From Stenomitos rutilans HA7619-LM2 (lineage in GTDB: Bacteria > Cyanobacteriota > Cyanobacteriia > Leptolyngbyales > Leptolyngbyaceae), in the NCBI GenBank assembly GCA_019358945.1, contig JAHHIE010000017.1:1-64000 (forward strand): 64,000 nucleotides of DNA, read 5' to 3'. The notes beneath the pieces are model-generated. The model ran no database searches and had not been told where the DNA came from. It worked only from the letters and a program-made list of their open reading frames with translations. Position numbers and translations under genes: made by a program. Shown in pieces: positions 55,133 to 64,000 of the stretch (positions within the stretch are counted from its first letter, which is position 1; every line of letters begins with the position of its first letter).

Positions 55133-55247
55133 TTAAGCAATCGGAGTTACTAAATCCACGCTCCTTAGGATGGCGGCTTCAATCGCTTTGACCAGTGAGA
55201 TTCTCTGTAGGGAGTGTACCGCTGTGCCTCCGCAGTTCAATGTCGCT

Positions 55248-57992
55248 CTATGCTTTTGCAGTGGGAAGGTACTCTTCAATAAACAGGCAGATTTTCTCAG
55301 CTTGAAAGGCATCTGCGTACTGCCGCACGCTTTGTACAAAGGCTTGATACTGTTCGTTCGTGTTTTCCAGGGCTTTAAGCTGCTGCTCGATCGCCATTAA
55401 ACGTCCTTGTTGAGCCAATGTATACAGTTGGGCTAGCACGTCTTCTGGTGGCGGTGCGATCACGGCTAAAAGCGGTGTGATCGAGCGAGACGCATCCTCT
55501 GCCTTCTCTGCAGCATTGGATAAATGGATGTAAACCCATTGCAGGTTGAGATAGGTTTCTAAGAGTTTGAGCAAGGCAGGTGCTTGGACGGGTTTGGGCA
55601 AAAACGCCGTTGCCCCAGCGGTGATGCTGTCGTGCTGATTGCTCTCAAAGACGCTGGCAGATGAGGCGATCGCTGGAATCTTGCTCAACTCTGGCAACTG
55701 TCGCAACTGTCGAAGAAACTCGTAGCCATCCATCTCTGGCATCATCAGGTCGGTGATGATCAAGTCAGGCTTGTGGGCTTTCACGGCGTCTAAGCCTGCT
55801 TGTCCATTACTCACTTCCAGCATCTCAAAGCCAAGCGGTTCGAGCAGGTTGACCAATACGGCGCGGTTTTCCCAACGATCGTCCACTACCAGGATTTTAC
55901 GCTTCCTGCCAGTGAACCCGGTGATGGTGCTCCGCTGGGTCGATCGTTGCGATGCTGCCCATTCCAGGGCTTCAGGCAGTGTTACCTCAAACCAGAAGGT
56001 ACTGCCCCGCCCCGGTTCGCTACTAACCTGAAGACTGCTGTCCATCAAGGATACAATTTGCTGACTGATTGCCAACCCAAGCCCCGTGCCTTCAGCCTGT
56101 TTCTCGAAAGCGCCCACTTGCTCAAACGGCTGAAAGATTTTTTCTAGCCCGCATGGTGAGATGCCGACGCCCGTATCTTCAACCTCAAAGCGAACTTGAT
56201 AGAGATCATTTTCTAATTTGTGGGTTTTGACTCGCCAGGTGACACCGCCTTGCTCGGTAAATTTGATGGCATTGCCCAGTAGATTGATCAGCACCTGCCG
56301 CAGCCGCTTCTCATCTGCCCATACCCCCACTGGCAGCGTTGCGTCTGGTGCATAGGTAAAGTAGATACCCTTTTGCCCTGCACGAATGCGCATAATTTCC
56401 GCAATGCCCTCAAGAAAGGCTGGAAAGTACACAGCACTGGAATGTAGCTCTAATTTGCGAGCTTCAATTTTAGCCAGGTCAAGAATGTCATTAATCAGAT
56501 TTAGCAAATGGTTACCGCACTGATAGATGACATCGATGCCCTTCTTCCCTCGATCGCTCAAGGGTTCGCTTCGTTGCAGAATTTGGGCATAGCCTAGAAT
56601 GCCATTGAGCGGTGTTCGCAGTTCGTGGCTCATGCTGGCGAGAAACTCACTTTTCGCCTGATTCGCTACTTCGGATTTCTCTTTGGCTTCTGCCAGTTCG
56701 GCGGTGCGCTCTTCAACCTTTTGCTCCAGCGTTTCAAACGATGTTTGCAATTGGTTTGCCATGCTGTTGAACGAGTCGCCAAGTTCCCCCAATTCATCGT
56801 TGCGCTTGAGGTCGATCGCGCTGTCCCATTTACCGATCGCAATATCTTTGGCCGCCTGGTTGAGGCGTAGAATCGGACGAGTCACCCAGCGAGCGGTTAG
56901 AATGCCAACGAGAGTGGCAAGGCCCAGCGCAGCTAAACAAAGCCCAATTGTAGTGCGGGTATTGGCATTGATTTGTCCCATAAAGTCTTTTTCGGGCACC
57001 ACAACCACCACCAGCCAATCCAAGCCATGTTCATCTTTTAAGGGTGTCACCTGAACAAACTGGCGTGCACCATCAACGGCAAAATCAAGCTGTTGTATAC
57101 CGTTGATCGTGGCTAACCCGCTCGATCGTCCATTCAAGTACTGAGCCGTCTGACGAATGAGTGCATTGTTACTCTCGCTTGCCTTCAGGCGTTGCGGCTT
57201 ACCGTTGCCGCTAATCATAATCGACTGTTTATCGGATGAGTTGGCGACGAGCAGGCCAGAGCGATCGACCACAAACATCTCCCCATGCGCACTCACTTGA
57301 AAGCTATTGAGAAATTGAGAAAGGTCTGCCAGAGAAGATGTTCCCATCACAACTCCCACAAGCTGGCGGTTTTGATCCCAAATGGGGTTGGCAAGACCCA
57401 GCAGCATATACTGTTGCGTAGCGTGCGGAAAAATAACCCAGGCAGCTTTACCAGTTTTTGCCACAGCCTTGTAATACGGCTTGGTCTGCACGTCATAAGG
57501 TGCAGCCGTTTCCATTACCTTGGTGGGCTTACCTTCTGCATCCACGGCATAAGAGCGAAAGAGTCCCCCACGACTGTCTACCGCAAGGAGTCGCGGGGCA
57601 TCTCCCTGATACTGATGCGCCACTCGAAAGGTCTTTTGAGTGGCAATAGCATTTGCCTGAATCGAGGGATGAAACAGTCGCAGCATATGCCAGACTTGGC
57701 GCTCCTGGCTTTTGAGATCCTCTAAGCTCCACTGCCCTCGCTGCAAATCGTCCAGGTTGATTTGATTAACGAGTGCTGCCGCTTTCAGATAGCGCAAGAT
57801 CTGATCTTGAATGCGAGTTGAGGTTTCGCTTCGTAACTGGCTGGCAAGTTCATTCACTGCTGCCTGACCGTTACGAAAGGAAAGGTACCCAACCAGGCCC
57901 ACTGTCCCAAAGATTTGTAGGACAAAGGGAATCACTAAAACAGTGCGGAGCGATCGACCCTTGAAGTAAGACAGCAGATGAGCATGAGGCAT
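55248..57992 (-). CDS. Hybrid sensor histidine kinase with Cache, HAMP and receiver domains
   Basis: A 914-residue membrane sensor. Domain order: membrane helix (about 17-36), periplasmic double-Cache sensor (about 45-340, with KPYYKAVAKTGKAAW and GEMFVVDRSGLLVANS), membrane helix (347-370), HAMP (370-425), coiled coil, HisKA with His456 in SMSHELRTPLNGILGYAQIL, HATPase (N-box LINLLGNAIKFT, DTGVGI, EGTGLGLAI), then a receiver with Asp748 in LIITDLMMPEMDG and Lys800. A helical tail (about 835-914) could be an HPt-like or regulatory segment, but I see no clear phospho-His motif. Ligand unknown; Cache domains bind amino acids or small acids. Confidence 0.93.
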   Translation of the reverse strand: MPHAHLLSYFKGRSLRTVLVIPFVLQIFGTVGLVGYLSFRNGQAAVNELASQLRSETSTRIQDQILRYLKAAALVNQINLDDLQRGQWSLEDLKSQERQVWHMLRLFHPSIQANAIATQKTFRVAHQYQGDAPRLLAVDSRGGLFRSYAVDAEGKPTKVMETAAPYDVQTKPYYKAVAKTGKAAWVIFPHATQQYMLLGLANPIWDQNRQLVGVVMGTSSLADLSQFLNSFQVSAHGEMFVVDRSGLLVANSSDKQSIMISGNGKPQRLKASESNNALIRQTAQYLNGRSSGLATINGIQQLDFAVDGARQFVQVTPLKDEHGLDWLVVVVVPEKDFMGQINANTRTTIGLCLAALGLATLVGILTARWVTRPILRLNQAAKDIAIGKWDSAIDLKRNDELGELGDSFNSMANQLQTSFETLEQKVEERTAELAEAKEKSEVANQAKSEFLASMSHELRTPLNGILGYAQILQRSEPLSDRGKKGIDVIYQCGNHLLNLINDILDLAKIEARKLELHSSAVYFPAFLEGIAEIMRIRAGQKGIYFTYAPDATLPVGVWADEKRLRQVLINLLGNAIKFTEQGGVTWRVKTHKLENDLYQVRFEVEDTGVGISPCGLEKIFQPFEQVGAFEKQAEGTGLGLAISQQIVSLMDSSLQVSSEPGRGSTFWFEVTLPEALEWAASQRSTQRSTITGFTGRKRKILVVDDRWENRAVLVNLLEPLGFEMLEVSNGQAGLDAVKAHKPDLIITDLMMPEMDGYEFLRQLRQLPELSKIPAIASSASVFESNQHDSITAGATAFLPKPVQAPALLKLLETYLNLQWVYIHLSNAAEKAEDASRSITPLLAVIAPPPEDVLAQLYTLAQQGRLMAIEQQLKALENTNEQYQAFVQSVRQYADAFQAEKICLFIEEYLPTAKA

Positions 57993-58588
57993 GTGATGAA
58001 CTCCAACTTGTCATAGTCCTGAGTAATCATGAGTATCCTCAAGTACTCCTTCAAGATGATTACGCAACGATTGTGCAGCTCTTCTAAAGCTCTGAAAAAT
58101 GATTTTGTTCTACAAAAGCAGCGCGATAAATGAGCGCTAAACGGCCTGATTTATGTTTAAGAAGATAGATTACTGACCTTATAAACAGATTCTCGTAAAG
58201 AGCGAGCTGGCTTTTTCTCTCACAGTGTTCCCCTGTAAAACGGTAGATTCCCATCACCATTTGAACGGTCAGTGGCGGACGGAGCGATCGTCAAACAAAG
58301 CGTATCGATCGCAACCTGTCGTCAGCAGAATCGGTCACCGTTTAATCGCGCGATCGTTGTTTTGCAAGCGCGATCGGTTTGGTTGGTTGTGGCAAAGGCA
58401 TTCCGACAAGGAATGCGCGATCGCATTTGGCCAAGCCTATTACCCTGCATCTGCTAGTCGGCACGGATCGCCTGCACGCAAAGGCATCAATCCTAAGCTG
58501 CTTTGAGTCAGGAAGCCTAAAAGCCTGGCATTGGGCCAAAGTATGGCGACAGGGGTCAGAAATAGCGATAAAAAATGATTTCCGCCTA
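57993..58588. other. Intergenic region of about 600 bp
   Basis: This contains many HIP1-like gcgatcg sites (58284-58430), which open frames on both strands without coding character. The 5' region of the histidine kinase transcript lies at 57993-58060. No RNA gene or repeat family was recognised. Confidence 0.45.
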
Positions 58589-59389
58589 CTAGGTGAGGTT
58601 TAACCCTCCGTCTGAAATGATGATCTCCCCCGTGAGATAGTGATTTGCAACTACCATAGAAGCTATCTGTGCAACCTCTTCGGGTTGTGCTCCTCGCCCC
58701 ATTGGTGATCGTTCTTCCCAAAGCTTTCGTGCTGCTGTCCAATCTTTGCTCATGGGGGTATCAACCAAACCCGGTGCGATCGCATTGACACGAATCTGTG
58801 GTGCTAAACTCAGCGCAAGCAGCTTTGTCATATGGTTTAGAGCAGCTTTGGTAGCAGAGTATGGGATTGAAGCTCCTTTCGGGCGGATACCTGCGTGAGA
58901 GCTAATGTTGAGAATGCAGCTAGGACGTTCACTCCTTGATGACTGACGTAGTGCGATCTCAGCCTCTGCAATCAGTGTCCAAGGTGCGATGACATTAACT
59001 TCATATAGACTGCGCCAGATCTCTGGTGAGGCTTCTTTGAGAGATGCGTGTGGAATCGTCGTACTGATACCTGCATTATTGACCAACACATCTAACCGAC
59101 CATGACGTGACAACACCTCGGAAATCAGATTGCGAGACTGGGTTTGGTCGGACAGATCAGCCTGAAAATAGGATGAACCGGGATGCGCTTCTGCTAATGA
59201 CTGTCCAACCACAACTGAAGACTTGGAATGAAAAGCAACAGTAAATTCCTCTTCAGCAAGTCGCCTTGCGATCGCCATCCCTATTCCAGATGTCGAACCA
59301 GTCACAAGCGCAACTCTCTCTCCGTTTTTACCTTCAGTCACAATCCTATTCTTTTCATTTTCCCTAATTCTGCTGACGATCACGCTCAT
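58589..59389 (-). CDS. Short-chain dehydrogenase/reductase
   Basis: A 266-residue classical SDR (FabG-like). The cofactor loop is ALVTGSTSGIGMAIARRL, NNAGIS is in VLVNNAGISTTIP, the catalytic Ser is in ILNISSHAGIRP, Tyr and Lys are in PYSATKAALNHMTKLLALSLAP, and the end is VANHYLTGEIIISDGGLNLT. ATG 59389 gives a 25-residue basic leader; a later start near the GERVALVTG strand is possible. Substrate is unknown. It shares a strand with the GNAT gene upstream. Confidence 0.9.
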   Translation of the reverse strand: MSVIVSRIRENEKNRIVTEGKNGERVALVTGSTSGIGMAIARRLAEEEFTVAFHSKSSVVVGQSLAEAHPGSSYFQADLSDQTQSRNLISEVLSRHGRLDVLVNNAGISTTIPHASLKEASPEIWRSLYEVNVIAPWTLIAEAEIALRQSSRSERPSCILNISSHAGIRPKGASIPYSATKAALNHMTKLLALSLAPQIRVNAIAPGLVDTPMSKDWTAARKLWEERSPMGRGAQPEEVAQIASMVVANHYLTGEIIISDGGLNLT

Positions 59390-59452
59390 CGGACGCAGAT
59401 ACCCTTTGCAGCTTAGCCGAGCATATCAGGGCACTCCGGAGTAGCGCAGTTG

Positions 59453-59998
59453 TTAAGCGTCATAGTCATAGACAGAGTTGCATTCTAAGGTCATCAAGTG
59501 CTCGTCGTAGAACTGCCCATCTCTCGAAAAGGTCTCCTGTTCGGTGCCATAGATACGGAAGCCGAATGACTGATAAAGGTGAATTGCCGTTTCTTGTTGA
59601 GTCACTACAGTCAGATTGACTCTTCTGATGCCCGGAGTGTTCGCTGCCCGACTCAATGCCTTGCGGACGAGTGCCCTACCGCAGCCATGATAGCGAAAAG
59701 GGGGGAGAACATACAGACCTGCAAGATAAGCACGGTGCTTCTCATTAGATGCTGAATAGCGAGAAAGCCGGATAATACCGATAAGCTGTTCGCCTTGAAA
59801 CGCTCCAAAAAAGCAACGTTCATCGCTTTCTGCAAGTTTTGCGGCAGTCTCGCAGAGGTTTGGCTCGGCTTCGGGGAGTGAACCAAAAGCGGGCGGTTGC
59901 TCAAGCAGCGCACGCAAGCGCACAGAACGGTATGCCTCAGCATCGGCAGGAGTGAGCACGCGCACACTAAATAGCCTAATGTTTTGTACAGACTCCAT
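59453..59998 (-). CDS. GNAT N-acetyltransferase
   Basis: A 181-residue single-domain GNAT. From ATG 59998 (MESVQNIRLFSVRVLTPADAEAYRSVRL) it has FFGAFQGEQLIGIIRLSRY, the acetyl-CoA loop LYVLPPFRYHGCGRALVRKALSRA and LTVVTQQETAIHLYQSFGFRIYG near the end. In the usual R/QxxGxG/A motif, GxG is replaced by HGCGRA, which still fits. The substrate is unknown. An alternative upstream TTG at 60031 is less likely. SDR gene follows 64 bp downstream. Confidence 0.88.
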   Translation of the reverse strand: MESVQNIRLFSVRVLTPADAEAYRSVRLRALLEQPPAFGSLPEAEPNLCETAAKLAESDERCFFGAFQGEQLIGIIRLSRYSASNEKHRAYLAGLYVLPPFRYHGCGRALVRKALSRAANTPGIRRVNLTVVTQQETAIHLYQSFGFRIYGTEQETFSRDGQFYDEHLMTLECNSVYDYDA

Positions 59999-60310
59999 AA
60001 TTTGGTTTTGTTCAGGGGAGGAGCATAGCAACGCTTAGCTATATTGGGCTGAAAGCTTCTGCATAAGATCCAATCTGGGTAGATAGGCAGAATGACTCGG
60101 CATAAAGCCCAAAATTTAGTGCTTAGGTAGATTACTGCCACATAACACGCCGCTGATGGCGAGTAACCAGAATCTTTCCGTCTCTTTTCAGATTCAGCGC
60201 TATCAATCTCTTGCTTGAGGACAGGCTTAGCCTTGTTAAGTTTTGACATTCAGACTGTCTTGCTAATCGGCAAAAAGATACGCCTGCAATACTGATACTT
60301 GTCGTTGAAT

Positions 60311-61435
60311 TCAATACAGATCATATTTCATTAACTGACAGGGCAACGTGCCATTGTAAACGGCAAACCGTTGGGATGATTTCAGTCCAATCGACTGCGC
60401 GAGTTCCTTATTGCCACTCAGCACAAAGGCTGTCCAGCCTTTAAAGCGTTGCTTCAATACATCACCTAACCGTTTATAGAACGTGCCCAAGTCGCTATCT
60501 CGCCCTAACCGTTCGCCATAGGGTGGATTGCAGAATAAGACACCGCTATCGGTCGGTGCAGCCACATCTTCAAGGTCGATCGCAGTGAAGTAAACGTGGT
60601 TCGACACACCACAATTGGTTGCATTGGCGATCGCCTGCTCAATCACATCGCCATCGCGATCGCTGCCCCAAATCGGCGCGGGAAGGCTTTCTCGCTGGCT
60701 GGCTTCCGCTGCTTCAATCAGCTTTTCTAACAGGGGCAGATCGGCATCAAGCCAAGTTTCAAACCCAAACCGATCGCGAAACAGACCCGGTGCAATGTTG
60801 AGCGCTTTCAAACTCGCCTCTAACGGTAAGGTGCCAGAACCACAGAGCGGATCGTAAAACATCTGCTCTGGCTGCCAACCCGACAGTTGGATGAGCGCGG
60901 CTGCCAGCGATTCCTTCAGTGGTGCGGTACCAACGGCTGGACGGTAGCCGCGTCGGTGCAAACTTTGACCCGAACTATCCAGGCTGACGGTACAGGTGTC
61001 ACGTTCAAGATGCACGCTGATTTGCACATCCGGTGATTGCAGTTCGACATTAGAGCGATCGCCCACCTGTTCTTGCTGCTGCTCGACGATCGCCCGTTTG
61101 ACCTGAAGTGCCGTGAAATGGGTATGGTTAAGTTGCCCACTCTTGCCCGTTGCCTTAACTGCTAAGGTCAGGTCGGGTGTGAGATACTGCGACCAGTCGA
61201 TCGTCTGAATGCCCCGATAGAGATCCTCGGCATCCTGGCAGGGAAACTCGTGCAGTTTCATGAGGATACGGAATGGTAATCTAGCCCAGAGGTTCACGCG
61301 ATACAGCAGCGTGCGATCGCCCGCAAACGCGACGCCACAAAACCCCGGCGCTACCGCATCAGCACCCAACTGCTCTAACTCTTGCGCTGCCAGCGTCTCC
61401 AAGCCCCGCGCCACTGTTGCAAAATACTGATTCAT
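60311..61435 (-). CDS. THUMP-domain RNA methyltransferase (RlmL/RlmK-like)
   Basis: A 374-residue SAM-dependent methyltransferase. The N-terminal ferredoxin-like/THUMP part (ATVARGLETLAAQELEQLGA, then LTLAVKATGKSGQLNHTHFTALQVKRAIV) binds RNA. The catalytic part has FYDPLCGSGTLPLEASLKALNIAPG, IWGSDRDGDVIEQAIANA and the N6/N2-type motif GVLFCNPPYGERLG. Homologues modify guanosine in 23S rRNA or tRNA; the exact base is not predictable. ATG 61435 fits the family start (MNQYFATVARGLE). Confidence 0.92.
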   Translation of the reverse strand: MNQYFATVARGLETLAAQELEQLGADAVAPGFCGVAFAGDRTLLYRVNLWARLPFRILMKLHEFPCQDAEDLYRGIQTIDWSQYLTPDLTLAVKATGKSGQLNHTHFTALQVKRAIVEQQQEQVGDRSNVELQSPDVQISVHLERDTCTVSLDSSGQSLHRRGYRPAVGTAPLKESLAAALIQLSGWQPEQMFYDPLCGSGTLPLEASLKALNIAPGLFRDRFGFETWLDADLPLLEKLIEAAEASQRESLPAPIWGSDRDGDVIEQAIANATNCGVSNHVYFTAIDLEDVAAPTDSGVLFCNPPYGERLGRDSDLGTFYKRLGDVLKQRFKGWTAFVLSGNKELAQSIGLKSSQRFAVYNGTLPCQLMKYDLY

Positions 61436-61499
61436 GCATGAGGCTCATAACTGTCAGGCATCGTGAAGTCCACTGCCCTTTACAATTGTATCGATCGTA

Positions 61500-61662
61500 T
61501 GGACTTAGACAAACCTCGGAGGTTTTATACCAGTTCTCAGTTTTGAGTTTTGAGTGCTCAACTAAGCTCAACTAAAGAGAAATGGTATTAATCAAGCATT
61601 GAGACTATATAACCAACCGCAATGCTGAAACCTCCGAAGTTTTGGCAAAATGCGTGAATCCT
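61500..61662. repeat. Degenerate MITE with AAACCTCGGAGGTTT palindromes
   Basis: The left end tggacttagac and right end tgcgtgaatcct resemble the aggacttacgc family. Inside are aaacctcggaggtttt at the left and gaaacctccgaagtttt at the right, plus a GTTTTGA heptamer block (61538-61556). It is about 163 bp, older and longer than the 112-bp copies, and precedes the glycosyltransferase gene by 15 bp. Confidence 0.55.
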
Positions 61663-61676
61663 AGAAGCCTATTCTC

Positions 61677-63248
61677 ATGCCACGATCGTTCTTGCCATTC
61701 CTCATAGCCTTTATTCTATTGCGATTGGTCTTTTGGTTCGCAACCTTTCCCAATCCTGATGAGGCGTACTACTGGCTATGGGGACAGCATCCGGCACTCT
61801 CTTACTACGATCATCCACCGCTAGAAGCCTGGATTCAAGGACTCTTTAACGCAATTTTTGGACGCTCTACGTTCACATTACGGCTACCTAATTTATTGAG
61901 CAATGCTGCCTTTTTCTACACCTACTATCAGGTTATTCACTATCTCTACAGGAAGAGAAACAAGCCATCGTTCTGGCTAGTTGCACTGTCAATACTGGCA
62001 TCACCCCTCTATTTTTTATTTTTAGCGCTAGCATGGCACGATCATTTACTGATTACGTTTTCATTAGTTTCATCGTATCTATTCATCTGCTTTCTCGACA
62101 GTTATATGGAGAATAGGAGGGGCGAAAGCTGGCGCTTGTATGGGGCAGCAGGGGCGATCGCGTTGGCAACGCTATCTAAATACAACGCAGTTTTTGTCGT
62201 TCTGGGTTTTGTCGCAACGTTGATAGTAGACAAACGCTTACGTCCGTTGTGGCGCGATCGACGGCTCTATTTTGCAGGGGCGATCGTGCTAACGGCCTTA
62301 ATTCCTATTGTGTTGTGGAATGTTTCTAATGATTTTCAGTCGTTTCGCTATTACGTCGATCGTAGCGTTGGATCAGATGGTTTTAGTCTTAAATTCTCGC
62401 CTTTTTTCAACTTTGTGCTGTTCTCAATTTTGCTCGTTTCGCCGATGCTTTGCGTTGGCTTTTTTCGAGGGCTAAGGCGAATTGAGCGATCGCTTACGAT
62501 ACACACCATTTATCCAACAGTTGCGTTTTGGACATTCATTATATCTACCGTTACTCTTATAGGAATTTCGCTGCTTTCTGCGGCATTATATTACTGGAAT
62601 ATCACAGCATATTTGTTGTTGTTTCCGTTGCTGCTAGCAGTATTTGAGCAGGAGTCAGAAGTCAGGAGTCAGGAGTCAGAAGCCCAAAAAGTAGAATCAA
62701 CTCAGAACTTAAAACTCTCTAGGGAAGCGGCGAAACGCGCTACTCAAAACTTTCAAAAATTCCTTTTCTTCGCTACACAATGCTATGGGTTGCTATTTGC
62801 GATACTGTTAGTTGTGCATTACACTATCTTTCCACTATCGGCATTATTCGATAAGGAAACTGATCCAGATTCGCGGATGTTGTTCGGATGGGGTCAGGTG
62901 GCAGCCGTTGTCAAAAGCCAAACCGAATCAGTAGGTGGTGAACCATTTTTAGCTACAACAGATTATCGATCGGCTTCGGCACTCGCATATCAGCTCAACA
63001 ACAAAAATGTGATGGCAATTTCCGATCGTGTGGATCAATTTGACTTCTGGTACACCAGCGATGCCACCTTCAAAGGTCGCAATGCGCTGCTTTTGTCAGA
63101 CGATTGGCATCCCGTACAACCGAAATTGCTGGCTCAGTTTGATCACACCTCAGAACGAACCACGATCGAGATCTCTCGGTTCGGCCTCTGGATCAAAAAC
63201 TATTACCTGATTAAAGGCTATGGGTTTCGTGGCGGCAGAGTTTCATGA
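61677..63248 (+). CDS. GT39-type membrane glycosyltransferase
   Basis: A 523-residue polytopic protein of the ArnT/PMT-like GT-C family, using a lipid-linked sugar donor at the periplasmic face. The acidic catalytic motif lies in FPNPDEAYYWLWGQHP (Asp28-Glu29), followed by SYYDHPPLEAWIQG; about nine to ten hydrophobic helices follow and the C-terminus is soluble. Odd: residues about 325-360 (EQESEVRSQESE, then NLKLSREAAKRATQN) are encoded by GGAGTCA and AAAACTC heptamers (62649-62756), placed between two membrane helices. The TGA stop codon (63246-63248) is also the 3-bp flank of a MITE. Confidence 0.88.
   Translation: MPRSFLPFLIAFILLRLVFWFATFPNPDEAYYWLWGQHPALSYYDHPPLEAWIQGLFNAIFGRSTFTLRLPNLLSNAAFFYTYYQVIHYLYRKRNKPSFWLVALSILASPLYFLFLALAWHDHLLITFSLVSSYLFICFLDSYMENRRGESWRLYGAAGAIALATLSKYNAVFVVLGFVATLIVDKRLRPLWRDRRLYFAGAIVLTALIPIVLWNVSNDFQSFRYYVDRSVGSDGFSLKFSPFFNFVLFSILLVSPMLCVGFFRGLRRIERSLTIHTIYPTVAFWTFIISTVTLIGISLLSAALYYWNITAYLLLFPLLLAVFEQESEVRSQESEAQKVESTQNLKLSREAAKRATQNFQKFLFFATQCYGLLFAILLVVHYTIFPLSALFDKETDPDSRMLFGWGQVAAVVKSQTESVGGEPFLATTDYRSASALAYQLNNKNVMAISDRVDQFDFWYTSDATFKGRNALLLSDDWHPVQPKLLAQFDHTSERTTIEISRFGLWIKNYYLIKGYGFRGGRVS
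62649..62756. repeat. Composite heptamer repeats inside the glycosyltransferase gene
   Basis: caggagtcagaagtcaggag units (62649-62680) are followed by an AAAACTC-like segment and ctctag...cggcgaaacgcgctactcaaaac (62713-62749). The latter matches the middle of the larB insertion (in opposite genome orientation). All of it is translated in frame. Confidence 0.85.
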
Positions 63249-63388
63249 GAAGATGTCTTAGAAGCGACAGATCAGCGAGCAACGGATAGGGAACGGATGC
63301 ATCGGATGGTAAATCTTGAGCGAGAGCCGTCATCTATCCGTTTCATCCAGTATGAAGCCGCTGCTAATCATACTTCTTAGACATCCTC
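63249..63388. mobile_element. 140-bp MITE with gaagatgtct termini
   Basis: Left end gaagatgtcttagaagc and right end acttcttagacatcctc are inverted repeats. TGA flanks both sides (63246-63248 and 63389-63391). The left TGA is the stop codon of the glycosyltransferase. Inside, aacggatag pairs with ctatccgtt, and the G/C-rich core of the copy at 40269 is lacking. Confidence 0.8.
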
Positions 63389-63481
63389 TGAGTGTCTTTG
63401 CAAGCAACATCTACTCCCAATGCCCATCACCATTAAAGCGAGGCATTGAGAGTAGACATTGCAAATCGCTCTTTGCGAAAT

Positions 63482-63754
63482 CTAGGCTTCGACAGCTTCA
63501 GCAACAGGATAAACGCTAACTTTCTTCCTGCTCTTGCCGTAGCGCTCAAACGTAACGATGCCATTGATCAATGCAAACAGCGTGTCGTCACTACCACGAC
63601 CAACGTTGCTACCGGGGTGAATCTTAGTGCCGCGCTGACGAATTAAAATGTTGCCTGCTTTAACAGTTTGCCCACCATAACGCTTAACGCCCAAGCGCTG
63701 AGCATTTGAGTCACGACCGTTGCGTGTACTGCCTGTACCTTTTTTGTGAGCCAT
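63482..63754 (-). CDS. rpmA: 50S ribosomal protein L27
   Basis: A 90-residue ribosomal protein near the peptidyl-transferase centre. The sequence [29 protein letters not shown], then [29 protein letters not shown], is unmistakable. It lies downstream of rplU on the same strand (106-bp gap), the usual rplU-rpmA operon. An AGGGAAC sequence precedes the ATG. Confidence 0.97.
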   Translation of the reverse strand: MAHKKGTGSTRNGRDSNAQRLGVKRYGGQTVKAGNILIRQRGTKIHPGSNVGRGSDDTLFALINGIVTFERYGKSRKKVSVYPVAEAVEA

Positions 63755-63859
63755 AGTTCCCTCAGTCTTTCGTTTCTAACAGAAGTCTAATTTACATCGG
63801 TCATTGGTCGTCGAAGCAGGTCTAGCGTTAGAGACAAACCTGTTGGTCGATCACGTTTG

Positions 63860-64000
63860 TTATTTCTCGTCAGCCTCGTCTGCTGGCGCAGGTTCTTCGG
63901 GTGCGGCTTTCTTGGATGCCTTGGAGCTAGAACCACTCACGTTAATGCTATTGATCATCAAGCGGGTGAGATCTTGACGATGCCCCTGCTTTTTGCGGGT
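63860..64000 (-). CDS. rplU: 50S ribosomal protein L21, C-terminal part
   Basis: The last 46 codons of rplU: TRKKQGHRQDLTRLMINSIN, the conserved L21 end, and then an acidic Ala/Pro/Glu-rich tail (EEPAPADEADEK) found in some cyanobacterial L21 proteins. The stop is TAA at 63860-63862; the start lies beyond the window. Confidence 0.93.
   Translation of the reverse strand, partial: TRKKQGHRQDLTRLMINSINVSGSSSKASKKAAPEEPAPADEADEK

Noticed and set aside
58225-58603. Several overlapping short frames on both strands
   Set aside because: They arise from dense HIP1-like gcgatcg sites, which lack stops. No frame has protein character.
59653-60249. 198-codon minus-strand frame overlapping the GNAT gene
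   Set aside because: Its second half is the GNAT gene read in another frame, and the first half has no consistent pattern.

Overview
The window is chromosomal DNA of a cyanobacterium, probably a filamentous one. The markers are: frequent HIP1 octamers (GCGATCGC, for example 3354-3361); a light-dependent protochlorophyllide reductase; the plastid/cyanobacterial ribosomal protein PSRP-3 (Ycf65); a plant-type D-glycerate 3-kinase; a chlorophyll-type Rieske oxygenase; and many heptameric short tandem repeats (AAAACTC, GGAGTCA, TTTAGCC, CCCCATT and others) between and inside genes. No tRNA, rRNA or CRISPR array was found.

Layout. 1-2.8 kb is a damaged zone: the start of one transposase, a nonsense-mutated IS701-like transposase, and a Ser/Thr kinase gene split by a 112-bp MITE whose removal restores the kinase frame exactly. 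2.8-5.5 kb holds metal(loid) resistance genes (chrA, arsM). 6-12 kb has small unknowns, an HD-GYP response regulator, glmU and a VOC-like protein. 12.2-13.4 kb encodes an unusual fusion of an Mrr-type nuclease domain to a ParA-type ATPase. 13.4-17.9 kb has an ABC-2 exporter, a tandem GNAT and a SIMPL protein. 17.9-21.2 kb has ssb and the mreBCD cell-shape operon. 21.9-23.6 kb has a polysaccharide ABC exporter. 24.6-29.1 kb has ruvB, a methyltransferase, a TPR protein, a HAD phosphatase and PSRP-3. 29.4-37.3 kb has glgB, a type IV-pilin-like protein, pbpC, thiO, a low-molecular-weight phosphatase and YbaB/EbfC. 38.7-50 kb has a Rieske oxygenase, a membrane lipase-like protein, a gene broken by an in-frame TGA, tatC, por, a sorbosone-dehydrogenase-like lipoprotein, an M28 peptidase and a PilP-like lipoprotein. 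50-64 kb has larB, an oligopeptide-type binding protein, glycerate kinase, a hybrid histidine kinase, an SDR, a GNAT, an RNA methyltransferase, a GT39-type glycosyltransferase, and rpmA with the end of rplU.

Most of this is housekeeping and envelope biology: peptidoglycan precursors (glmU), shape (mreBCD), crosslinking (pbpC), polysaccharide export and Tat export. The unusual part is how mobile and repetitive DNA interacts with genes. At least two MITE families are present, with 5-bp and apparent TGA target duplications, and they share an internal G/C-rich core. Heptameric repeats have expanded inside three unrelated proteins (LarB, PBP1C, GT39) and form the ends of others. The strongest candidate for an uncharacterised system is the Mrr-ParA fusion gene.
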